This document shows, piece by piece, positions 1-5,426 of a DNA stretch of 6,020 bases (the first letter of the stretch is position 1; the number at the start of each line of letters is the position of its first letter). Under the pieces are notes generated by a model. The model searched no databases. It saw only the letters and a program-made list of their open reading frames with translations, and had not been told where the DNA came from. Made by a program: the position numbers and the translations under genes. Source of the DNA: CAZNHL01 sp964572965 (lineage in GTDB: Bacteria; Bacteroidota; Bacteroidia; Cytophagales; UBA9547); assembly GCA_964572965.1 (NCBI GenBank), contig CAZNHL010000126.1, forward strand, positions 1-6,020, given 5' to 3'.

Positions 1-25
1 CAATGTTGGAAAAGTATCCATCTGA

Positions 26-52
26 ATTGTCTTAATATTTAACTAAGACAAT
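26..52. repeat. Left copy of an inverted 27-bp repeat flanking the RadC-like gene
   Basis: The element is itself a dyad: ATTGTCTTA at 26-34 pairs perfectly with TAAGACAAT at 44-52 around a 9-nt spacer. Its reverse complement matches 1006-1032 at 23 of 27 positions. The asymmetric spacer shows that the second copy is inverted (8 of 9 spacer bases match in that orientation). It could be a boundary of a mobile cassette, a recombinase or regulator site, or a weak terminator of an upstream gene; the sequence alone does not decide. Confidence 0.55.
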
Positions 53-215
53 CTCTAAATAGTAACTCTACTCTAAAGTCAGGTTTAATGCTCGGCCTTT
101 AAAGTAAAATCAAAATAGTAAGATATTCATACATATGTCAGACAGAAACATTTTACATCACAGCAATCCTGAAAATTCTTTGTATTTTTAGGCTGAATAC
201 AATCACTTTTTAGCG

Positions 216-920
216 ATGAATGTCAAAATAACTCAGGAGCAGAAAATAAAAGTTCTCAACGGACGCGACCTTGCAGAAATTATGCAGAAGGTGCTGAAGC
301 GTGAGAATAAAATTGACCGCAATAAAGAACACCTCTGGGTAGTATGTCTTGCCAACAACAACCGCATACTCATGGTAGAACTTGTGACATTAGGCACTGT
401 CAACTCTACTCCTGTTGAAGCAATGGAAGTTTTCAGTTTTGCTTTACAAAAACAAGCTGTAAAAATTGTACTTGTACATAATCATCCAAGCGGCGAAACC
501 ACACCATCACACTCCGACAAGTTCATCACTGATAAAATGATGGCTATCGGAGACTTCATAAAATTGCAGGTAGTCGACCATCTCATCATCACTGAAGACG
601 ATTTTTTCAGTTTCAAAGATTCAGGACTCCTGGAGCAAATCCGCAAGGAAAGTAACTTCGATCTTACCTTTGCAAAGCAGGAAAAGATCAAAGAACAGGT
701 CTATTACTTACAGATGCAGATTGAAGAAAAAGACAAGACACTCTTAAAAGCAAAAAAAGCTGCCCAAAAAGAGATTGCGAAAGCAAGGTTAGCTAACAAA
801 AAAGAAGTTGCCCTGAAAGCGATCGTAAAAGGATACCCAAACGAAGAAGTTATGGACTTGTCAGACCTTACTCTGCGACAGGTAGCTGAATTAAGGGCAA
901 AATACGAGACAAAGAAATAA
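216..920 (+). CDS. RadC-like JAB/JAMM-domain protein with coiled-coil C-terminal tail
   Basis: This 234-aa protein contains the RadC/MPN+ (JAB) metalloprotease-like core: a candidate Glu at E55 and the signature H88-N-H90-P-S-G followed by S98 and D101, the usual JAMM zinc-site pattern. The sequence D121-H-L-I-I-T and the S-F-K-D-S-G-L-L stretch are typical of the end of the RadC domain. The helix-hairpin-helix region that precedes the domain in housekeeping RadC is missing. Residues about 153-200 are a Lys/Glu/Ala-rich predicted coiled coil, and about 197-230 (KAIVKG, EEVMDLSDLTLRQVAELR) resembles the short helical tail seen at the end of Rpn/PD-(D/E)XK transposase-like proteins. Such short RadC relatives are common on integrative elements and genomic islands of Bacteroidota; no biochemical role is firmly established. 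The ATG at 216 has no clear ribosome site, as is usual in this phylum. The gene stands alone and ends in a terminator. Confidence 0.9.
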   Translation: MNVKITQEQKIKVLNGRDLAEIMQKVLKRENKIDRNKEHLWVVCLANNNRILMVELVTLGTVNSTPVEAMEVFSFALQKQAVKIVLVHNHPSGETTPSHSDKFITDKMMAIGDFIKLQVVDHLIITEDDFFSFKDSGLLEQIRKESNFDLTFAKQEKIKEQVYYLQMQIEEKDKTLLKAKKAAQKEIAKARLANKKEVALKAIVKGYPNEEVMDLSDLTLRQVAELRAKYETKK

Positions 921-930
921 TTAGACCTTT

Positions 931-964
931 CCGGCAATACAAACTGTCTATTGCCGGTATTTTC
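931..964 (+). terminator. Rho-independent terminator after the RadC-like gene
   Basis: CCGGCAATA (931-939) pairs perfectly with TATTGCCGG (949-957) around a 9-nt loop, followed by TATTTTCCT with a short T run. It begins 10 bp after the stop codon, in the right place to end the RadC-like transcript and insulate the beta-lactamase operon. Confidence 0.8.
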
Positions 965-1005
965 CTGAAAAATCCGGTGTTCGACCCGGTGAAATAAAAC
1001 TTTAG

Positions 1006-1032
1006 ATTGTCCTAGTTTAATATTAAGACATA
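1006..1032. repeat. Right copy (inverted) of the 27-bp repeat flanking the RadC-like gene
   Basis: This stretch matches the reverse complement of 26-52 at 23 of 27 positions. Unlike the left copy, its own dyad has decayed: the substitutions in the arms are not compensated. That argues against a conserved RNA hairpin and for an old duplicated DNA end or site. It lies about 40 bp beyond the RadC terminator and about 90 bp before the beta-lactamase start, so it could also be part of the latter's control region. Confidence 0.5.
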
Positions 1033-1061
1033 AAGATGATTACAATATAGTGTGCTCCTCA

Positions 1062-1098
1062 GATTTTCTTTAGAAAATCGCTATCTTCTCCTAATAGC
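1062..1098 (+). promoter_or_regulatory. Dyad and second hairpin upstream of the beta-lactamase operon
   Basis: GATTTTCT (1062-1069) and AGAAAATC (1072-1079) form a perfect inverted repeat with a 2-bp spacer, the shape of an operator for a dimeric repressor. Directly adjoining it, GCTAT (1080-1084) and ATAGC (1094-1098) can pair around a 9-nt loop. The pair ends 22 bp before the ATG at 1121. It could be an operator overlapping the promoter or a structured 5' leader. No clean Bacteroidota -33/-7 promoter (TTG / TAnnTTTG) was found, so the transcription start is not fixed. Confidence 0.45.
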
Positions 1099-1120
1099 AG
1101 GCTTAATATTTAAAAACACA

Positions 1121-1852
1121 ATGCGAATAGCAATACTCCTTTTATTCATCTTCTGTGCTGCACCTATTTTCGGACAGGAAACAACAAAAAGTGCTTCTCT
1201 AAAAATCACCCATTTAACAGGTGATTTTTATGTTTATACAACATACAAAGACCTGAATGGTTATCTGTTTCCATCCAACAGCATGTATGTAGTTACCAAA
1301 GCCGGTGTTGTATTATTTGACACGCCATGGGATACAACTCAGTTTCAACCATTGCTTGACAGTATTTCAGTGAGACATAAACAAAAAGTTGTGCTTGCCA
1401 TTGCCACGCATTATCATGACGACAGAACTGCAGGTATCGAATTCTTAAAACTACAAGGGATAAAAACCTATTCTTCCAAACTAACTTATGATTTGTGTAA
1501 AGAACACCATGAAAAACAAACAGCATATTATTTTACCAGGGACACCGCATTCACTGTTGGTCAATATAAATTCGACACCCACTACCCCGGTGAAGGGCAT
1601 ACTAAAGACAATATTGTTATCTGGAATGCAAAGGAAAAAATATTGTATGGAGGTTGTCTGGTAAAAAGTACAGAGAACAATGGTCTTGGCAATATTGCAG
1701 ATGCCAATCTAACTCAATGGGAAGTAACTATAAAAAATGTAATGAAAAAATATCCAAACCCCTCCTATATTATTCCGGGGCATTTTGGCTGGACCAGCAA
1801 CAATGGATTAAGCCATACGCTAAAATTACTGGATCAGAATAAGAGTAAATAA
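1121..1852 (+). CDS. bla: Subclass B1 metallo-beta-lactamase (BlaB/IND-like)
   Basis: This is a periplasmic zinc hydrolase expected to open the beta-lactam ring, including carbapenems. The 243-aa precursor starts with a signal peptide (hydrophobic residues 4-17, likely cut near FG-QE at 18-19). All B1 zinc ligands are present: H97-x-H99 and H160 (GEGHTKDN) for the first zinc, and D101, C179 (GGC) and H221 (IPGH) for the second. K182 in GGCLVK and N191 in GLGN match the B1 substrate-binding Lys224 and Asn233. The N-terminal YVYTTYK region and HYHDDRTAG are close to BlaB and IND enzymes of Bacteroidota. The GTG-initiated extension back to 1052 was not used, because it runs through a perfect dyad and would put the signal peptide inside the protein. 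It is followed 13 bp later by a serine hydrolase, probably in one transcript. Being an intact, signal-bearing gene, it is likely a working resistance determinant, though activity is inferred. Confidence 0.93.
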   Translation: MRIAILLLFIFCAAPIFGQETTKSASLKITHLTGDFYVYTTYKDLNGYLFPSNSMYVVTKAGVVLFDTPWDTTQFQPLLDSISVRHKQKVVLAIATHYHDDRTAGIEFLKLQGIKTYSSKLTYDLCKEHHEKQTAYYFTRDTAFTVGQYKFDTHYPGEGHTKDNIVIWNAKEKILYGGCLVKSTENNGLGNIADANLTQWEVTIKNVMKKYPNPSYIIPGHFGWTSNNGLSHTLKLLDQNKSK

Positions 1853-1865
1853 ATTTCAGTATTGC

Positions 1866-2891
1866 ATGAAGTTAATTACAAAATCATTGCTAATTCTATT
1901 TGCTTTCGGCATAAATATAAGCCTTGCTCAAAAATCGAATTATGCTGAGCAAATAGACTCGTTAATTAGCAGAAAAACCACCAAACCTTTTAACGGTATC
2001 ATCCTGATATCAAAAAACGGCAAAACGGATTACTTAAAAATAGGTGGCTATTCAGATATTGATAAACAAATGCCTATCCGCCTATCTAGTCAATTTGTGA
2101 TTGGCTCAATCAGCAAACAATTTACAGCAGTGTTAATCCTTCGCGAATATGACAAAGGGCGTATCAATCTTCATGCACCGATCCACACCTATTTGCCTGA
2201 ACTAAGCCAAAGTTGGGCAGATACAGTAACAGTACATCACCTCTTGACACATACTCACGGCATAAAAGAGCTCGATCAGCCAACCACTTTTAAGGCCGGG
2301 ACTCTATTCGCTTATTCACAGATTGGCTATGATTTATTAGCCCAGATAGCAGAACGGACTTCCGGAAAATCATTTGCACAACTTTCATCCGGCCTCTTTA
2401 AAATATGCGGTATGACAGGTACTTTTCATCCAGCTATCAAACACTACGAAAATTTAGTTAAAGGATATACAGAACAACAAGATGGCCATATCTTTTTTGA
2501 GGAACACAGCTTAGAAAGCTATCCGGCAGCGGGCTCATTTATCTCGACTGTAAGTGATTTGGTTTTATGGAACGAACATCTAAACAAGGGGAAACTTTTA
2601 AAGCCTGAAACATACCAACAGATGATTAGTAAACAAAAAAATGCCATCAGGCAACATCCCATTTTCGGGCTTACCGAGTACGGCTATGGCATTACTGTCA
2701 ACAATCAGGAACATGGTATTCAAATCGGGCAGACAGGTTTTGTACCCGGATTTGTAACAATGAATTATTACTATCCAGCAACAAGAACCAGCGTTATAGT
2801 GTTAGAAAATATCGTCTATGATTCTGAAAACATTAAGAATACATTCCGATATCATACGGCAATCTTAGCTATTCTAAAAAACAGTAAGTAA
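1866..2891 (+). CDS. Exported serine hydrolase of the class C beta-lactamase / PBP-like family
   Basis: The 341-aa protein has a signal peptide (MKLITKSLLILFAFG, likely cut near LAQ at 22) and a beta-lactamase fold typical of the AmpC/PBP4*/esterase superfamily. The catalytic S81-I-S-K84 motif is intact (FVIGSISKQFTA). The second motif is Y150-S-Q where Y-S-N is usual, and the third is Q289-T-G where H-T-G, H-S-G or K-T-G is usual. The region TVTVHHLLTHTHGI (about 121-133) and PAAGSFISTVSDLVLW (about 220-235) are family landmarks. Members include peptidases acting on D-amino-acid peptides, esterases and beta-lactamases, so the substrate cannot be named. Tight spacing (13 bp) after the metallo-beta-lactamase implies co-transcription and perhaps a shared role in beta-lactam or cell-wall metabolism. 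The length is ordinary for the family and the gene looks intact. Confidence 0.88.
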   Translation: MKLITKSLLILFAFGINISLAQKSNYAEQIDSLISRKTTKPFNGIILISKNGKTDYLKIGGYSDIDKQMPIRLSSQFVIGSISKQFTAVLILREYDKGRINLHAPIHTYLPELSQSWADTVTVHHLLTHTHGIKELDQPTTFKAGTLFAYSQIGYDLLAQIAERTSGKSFAQLSSGLFKICGMTGTFHPAIKHYENLVKGYTEQQDGHIFFEEHSLESYPAAGSFISTVSDLVLWNEHLNKGKLLKPETYQQMISKQKNAIRQHPIFGLTEYGYGITVNNQEHGIQIGQTGFVPGFVTMNYYYPATRTSVIVLENIVYDSENIKNTFRYHTAILAILKNSK

Positions 2892-2909
2892 CAAAAAAAC
2901 GATACGCTT

Positions 2910-2925
2910 ACCCGCAGCGACGGGT
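2910..2925. terminator. Possible weak terminator between convergent genes
   Basis: ACCCG (2910-2914) and CGGGT (2921-2925) form a 5-bp G/C-rich stem with a 6-nt loop in the 46-bp gap between two converging operons. On the minus strand a run of T (complement of 2892-2898) follows at a distance of about 11 nt; on the plus strand only a pyrimidine-rich stretch follows. The position is right for transcription end from both sides, but the hairpin is short. Confidence 0.35.
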
Positions 2926-2937
2926 CACACCCTTTCT

Positions 2938-3690
2938 TCAGTTTCTCACCACATTAGTGGCTGTAGCCTGTGCCGTTGGCATTATAAGAATATCATTGAT
3001 ATTGACATGTGCAGGCCGTGATGCTATCCAATAGATCGTTTCGGCAATATCTTCTGCACTCAACGGTTTAAGACCCTTATAAACATTCTTTGCATGATTT
3101 TCATCCCCTTTAAATCTGACAATAGAAAACTCAGTTTCTACCATACCGGGATTAATTGCTGTCACACGAATACCATGCGGCAACAGATCAATCCGCATTG
3201 CCTTGTTTAAAGCATCAACAGCATGTTTCGTTGCACAGTACACATTACCGCCCGGATATACCTCTTTACCTGCAATAGAACCAAGGTTAATAATATGACC
3301 AAAGCCATTTTTAATCATAATTGGAGAAAGTGCCCTTGTGATATAGAGTAACCCTTTGACATTGGTATCAATCATTTGTTCCCAATCCTCAATATCGCCA
3401 TCCTGAATTTTATTTAAACCCGCTGCCAAACCGGCATTATTTACCAATACATTAATTTTTTGCCATTTTTCGGGTAACTCTGCAACCACCGTTTCAACCT
3501 CTCCCCTGTTACGTATATCAAAACTCAAACTCAGCACTTCCACTTTAAATTTGGCAATCAACTGAGCCTCCAACTCCTGAAGCCGTTCCTGCCTTCTTCC
3601 GGTTATCACAACATCATAACCATTTTGCGCAAACAAAACTGCTGTTGCTTTGCCAATTCCCGAAGTCGCTCCTGTAACAAATGCAATCAT
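2938..3690 (-). CDS. NADP-type short-chain dehydrogenase/reductase (YdfG-like)
   Basis: This 250-aa classical SDR oxidoreductase has the cofactor motif T6-G-A-T-S-G-I-G13, R32-R33 after the second beta strand (favouring NADP(H)), D58-I, N84-N-A-G87, catalytic N110, S138, Y151 and K155 (Y-C-A-T-K), and the P-G motif at 181-182. The end, INDILIMPTAQ, and the overall layout resemble the YdfG group, known for NADP-dependent oxidation of 3-hydroxy acids and L-allo-threonine or serine; the substrate here is inferred only. The length is the family norm. It is cytosolic, without a signal peptide. It lies 55 bp downstream of the ywbE-like gene on the same strand, so the two may share a transcript. It converges on the serine hydrolase gene. 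Confidence 0.92.
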   Translation of the reverse strand: MIAFVTGATSGIGKATAVLFAQNGYDVVITGRRQERLQELEAQLIAKFKVEVLSLSFDIRNRGEVETVVAELPEKWQKINVLVNNAGLAAGLNKIQDGDIEDWEQMIDTNVKGLLYITRALSPIMIKNGFGHIINLGSIAGKEVYPGGNVYCATKHAVDALNKAMRIDLLPHGIRVTAINPGMVETEFSIVRFKGDENHAKNVYKGLKPLSAEDIAETIYWIASRPAHVNINDILIMPTAQATATNVVRN

Positions 3691-3745
3691 GAAAATTATT
3701 ATGTATGATGTTTAAAACAAGGGGGCTGCTCTTTAATTTAAAACT

Positions 3746-3940
3746 TCAGCTAAGTATTTCCTGCACACGCCCGATCTGACCATCTTCCAGACGAACTTTA
3801 ATTCCTCTGTGATGTTTAGGAGCACTTGTCAACAAGTCTTTTACAATTCCCTCTGTCAATTTACCTGAACGCTGGTCTGCTTTCAACACAATATTTACAT
3901 GTGTTCCCGGTTTGATATCTGCTCTTATTGTACCATTCAT
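3746..3940 (-). CDS. ywbE: YwbE-family small conserved protein
   Basis: The 64-aa product begins MNGTIRADIKPGTHVNIVLKAD and continues with QRSGKLTEGIVKDLLT, HHRGIKVRLEDGQIGRV, the conserved pattern of the YwbE family (DUF2196). This small all-beta domain is widespread in bacteria and has no established function; the basic, Gly-rich strands suggest an OB- or SH3-like nucleic-acid binder, which is speculation. It is full length. The start is the only ATG in a good position, and it is the first gene of a leftward pair with the SDR gene. A 269-bp divergent spacer separates it from the next rightward gene. Confidence 0.85.
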   Translation of the reverse strand: MNGTIRADIKPGTHVNIVLKADQRSGKLTEGIVKDLLTSAPKHHRGIKVRLEDGQIGRVQEILS

Positions 3941-4038
3941 AAATTTGATATTATATCACCAATATACAGGATTCAATCCGTGACTAACAGAATAATTCAT
4001 GATTAATCGAACAAAAAGTATCCAAAAATCCCTCAAAA

Positions 4039-4055
4039 TGTAGAGTTCATCTACA
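4039..4055. promoter_or_regulatory. Dyad TGTAGA-N5-TCTACA in the divergent intergenic region
   Basis: TGTAGA (4039-4044) and TCTACA (4050-4055) are perfect inverted 6-mers separated by 5 bp. They lie in the 269-bp region between the divergent ywbE-like gene (99 bp from its start) and the first paralog (154 bp from its start). It could be an operator serving either gene. No convincing promoter boxes were found around it, and 6-bp arms can arise by chance in A/T-rich DNA. Confidence 0.3.
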
Positions 4056-4209
4056 ATATTCAGCAGCAAAACTCTTCCTTTTATTTTGGCACAAAAACAG
4101 AAAACACTATTAAACAAGCATTTATACTTTTTAGTTCGCAAATGGACTAACTGGCCTGACAATTGAATAACAACTTGATACATACATACTATATAATACA
4201 AGTATTTAT

Positions 4210-4557
4210 ATGAATATTAAATTAACTCAATTGCAAGTAAATATTACTGATTTCATCCTTAATGTGAGTAATATGCCTAATGAGGGAATTGCTATTTATT
4301 TAGAGCAATTACTAAAATCAGCCCTCAAAGAAAAAGGTGATTATGTTTTGAACCTGATTGCAAAAACAGTTTCAACTTTTAAATCTCAGGTAAATTTTGT
4401 TGATAGCTTATCTGTAAATGATATAGATATTAATGAATGTAAAAAAGAGTTTTTTAGTATCCATTATGAAGAGTGTTTAAAAGAAGTATATAACAACAAA
4501 TTGAGAAAAGAACAGGAACTGGTTCCTGTATTTATTGAACAAAAACAAATTGCATAA
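4210..4557 (+). CDS. Hypothetical protein, first member of a tandem paralog pair
   Basis: I do not recognise this 115-aa family. The protein has no signal peptide or membrane segment and looks mostly helical and soluble. By hand alignment about half its residues are identical to the product of 4946-5308. The best-kept blocks are MN-x-KLTQ at the start, NEGI-x-IYL-x-QLLK (24-36), FKSQ (57-60), IHYEEC-x-KE (84-92) and ELVPV (103-107). Two cysteines, C77 and C89, are conserved in both copies, which may reflect structure or metal or redox chemistry. The DNA is more A/T-rich than its paralog, especially at third codon positions. That the two copies keep amino-acid blocks while differing in most codons argues that both are real, selected genes. 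It ends at a strong terminator, so it is transcribed separately from the second copy. Confidence 0.75.
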   Translation: MNIKLTQLQVNITDFILNVSNMPNEGIAIYLEQLLKSALKEKGDYVLNLIAKTVSTFKSQVNFVDSLSVNDIDINECKKEFFSIHYEECLKEVYNNKLRKEQELVPVFIEQKQIA

Positions 4558-4590
4558 CCTATAACCAAGACCTATTTTTTTATTTCAGGA

Positions 4591-4671
4591 AATTAATTCT
4601 GAGCTATTTTTTCAACTTAGACACAAAAAAAGGATTGCTAGTCAATCCTTTTTTTTGTGTCTGAATTAATT
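4591..4671. terminator. Strong bidirectional terminator within a nested inverted repeat
   Basis: The core is GGATTG (4632-4637), loop CTAGT, CAATCC (4643-4648), preceded by seven A and followed by eight T, so it works as an intrinsic terminator on either strand. The pairing continues outward through the A/T tracts to AGACAC (4619-4624) and GTGTCT (4657-4662). A further outer pair, AATTAATTC (4591-4599) with GAATTAATT (4663-4671), encloses it with 19 unpaired bases on the left only. It ends the first paralog's transcript about 75-100 bp after its stop. Confidence 0.88.
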
Positions 4672-4722
4672 TATCTACCCTCATTCATAATATGCCGGTC
4701 AAACGCTTTGTACCACTCCTTA

Positions 4723-4764
4723 CCACACCTCATACACTGTGTGGATTTTTTCCACAACCCACAC
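4723..4764 (+). promoter_or_regulatory. Mutually exclusive hairpins in the leader of the second paralog
   Basis: The block GTGTGG (4739-4744) can pair with CCACAC at 4723-4728, with TCCACA at 4751-4756 (as TGTGGA 4740-4745, loop of five T), or with CCACAC at 4759-4764. Only one pairing can form at a time, as in attenuator-type leaders. Whether this region is transcribed into the leader is not known, and the repeats could instead be protein-binding sites. Confidence 0.3.
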
Positions 4765-4945
4765 AAACACACCAATATTACGCGACAAACACCAAGAGCA
4801 AAAAACACTTATAATAAACTAAAAATCAACTAATTAAAAAACAAAACAATAAAAAATACAAGCTTTTTTAAAAACTCAAAAACTGGCTCCGGAATTGTTA
4901 TTAAAAAAGAAACCTATGCAGACCACAACCAAACTAACTTTTGCC

Positions 4946-5308
4946 ATGAATACTAAACTAACTCAAGCTAACCTTAATGCGATTGACTTTATTTTTGGCG
5001 TAAGTGACATGCCGAACGAAGGGATAGTTATTTATTTAAAACAGCTCCTGAAAAAAGAACTGAAAGACTTTGGCAACTCTGTTGAAACAGCTATTGAAAA
5101 AACAGTTGCCATCTTTAAATCCCAAATAAGATTTATTGATGAACTAGCACTAACAGACAGTTCATTGGATGCATTAGAGTGTAAACGTGAGATCTTTGCA
5201 ATTCACTACGAAGAATGCATAAAAGAGCTTCTTACAAAGCCTTCAGAGAATAAAAAACGAGAACTTGTTCCGGTCTATGTTGAGAACAGGAATTTCAACA
5301 AAAAGTAG
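4946..5308 (+). CDS. Hypothetical protein, second member of the tandem paralog pair
   Basis: This 120-aa soluble, probably helical protein of unknown function is a paralog of the product of 4210-4557, with a two-residue insertion near 72-76 (DSSLDALEC). Conserved cysteines are C79 and C91; conserved blocks are MPNEGI (22-27), KTV-x-x-FKSQ (52-60), IHYEEC (86-91) and RELVPV (105-110). I chose ATG 4946 because the alignment with the paralog begins exactly there (MNTKLTQ). An in-frame ATG at 4916 adds ten residues and has a better purine-rich leader (AAAAAAGAAACCT), so it is a serious alternative; the added part repeats the DNA AAACTAACT found 24 bp further in. The gene is followed almost at once by a two-way terminator. 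Base composition is less A/T-rich than the first copy. Confidence 0.75.
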   Translation: MNTKLTQANLNAIDFIFGVSDMPNEGIVIYLKQLLKKELKDFGNSVETAIEKTVAIFKSQIRFIDELALTDSSLDALECKREIFAIHYEECIKELLTKPSENKKRELVPVYVENRNFNKK

Positions 5309-5310
5309 TG

Positions 5311-5360
5311 TTTATAAAAAGTGATGGAGGCCTTCTTTTTATAAAAGAGAGCCCCCATCA
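5311..5360. terminator. Two-way terminator between converging genes
   Basis: Two overlapping hairpins are possible. TTTATAAAAAG (5311-5321) pairs perfectly with CTTTTTATAAA (5335-5345). Alternatively TGATGGAGGC (5322-5331) pairs with GCCCCCATCA (5351-5360) with one mismatch; on the minus strand this stem is directly followed by CTTTTTATAAA, a good T tract. The second form is a convincing terminator for the leftward pair at 5427-6020, and the first probably stops the second paralog, whose stop codon is 2 bp upstream. Confidence 0.75.
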
Positions 5361-5364
5361 ACCA

Positions 5365-5390
5365 TTTGATATCTTAATTAAGATATCAAA
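5365..5390. repeat. Perfect 26-bp palindrome
   Basis: The segment reads identically on both strands with no spacer: TTTGATATCTTAA at 5365-5377 is followed by its exact reverse complement at 5378-5390. It lies 5-30 bp beyond the two-way terminator and 37 bp from the stop codon of the leftward small gene. It has no T tract on either side, so it is not an ordinary terminator. It may be a protein-binding site, a transcript 3'-end stabiliser or a cruciform. Confidence 0.8.
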
Positions 5391-5426
5391 GTGATAATTC
5401 CTTTAATTCTAAACTCTACTGAAGTT

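Larger units (their letters stand above)
4558..4945. other. 388-bp spacer between the paralogs: terminator, competing hairpins, G-poor leader
   Basis: I see no credible gene here. From left to right it holds the nested inverted repeat and terminator (4591-4671), a cluster of C/A-rich repeats that can pair with a single GTGTGG block (4723-4764), and a stretch from about 4757 to 4880 that is almost free of G on the plus strand. Such a leader would be unstructured RNA upstream of the second paralog. A purine-rich AAAAAAGAAA at 4903-4912 precedes an ATG at 4916. Confidence 0.6.

Noticed and set aside
1..42. Possible 3' end of an upstream rightward gene (frames closing at 33-35 or 40-42).
   Set aside because: Two frames are open for only 10-13 codons and neither shows a recognisable domain end; the window is too short on this side to decide.
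974..991. GTTCGAC motif resembling a tRNA T-loop, suggesting a tRNA remnant or attachment site.
   Set aside because: The flanking bases (CGGTG on both sides) cannot form the T stem and no acceptor or anticodon arm is present.
1052..1120. GTG-initiated N-terminal extension of the metallo-beta-lactamase.
   Set aside because: It would bury the signal peptide 23 residues inside the protein and runs through a perfect dyad; ATG 1121 gives a normal precursor.
3711..3744. Direct repeat TTTAAAAC (3711-3718 and 3737-3744) between the ywbE-like and SDR genes.
   Set aside because: The repeat is only 8 bases of A/T-rich sequence in a short spacer and is readily explained by chance.
3956..4201. Leftward 81-codon open frame in the divergent spacer.
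   Set aside because: It has no family resemblance and an odd, aromatic- and Cys-rich composition, it lies just before the ywbE-like gene where a promoter is expected, and it contains a dyad.
4739..4758. Two DnaA-box-like sequences (TTTTCCACA and, inverted, AAATCCACA), suggesting a replication origin.
   Set aside because: There are only two imperfect boxes with no further cluster and no dnaA, dnaN or replication gene nearby; the surrounding DNA is simply C/A-rich.
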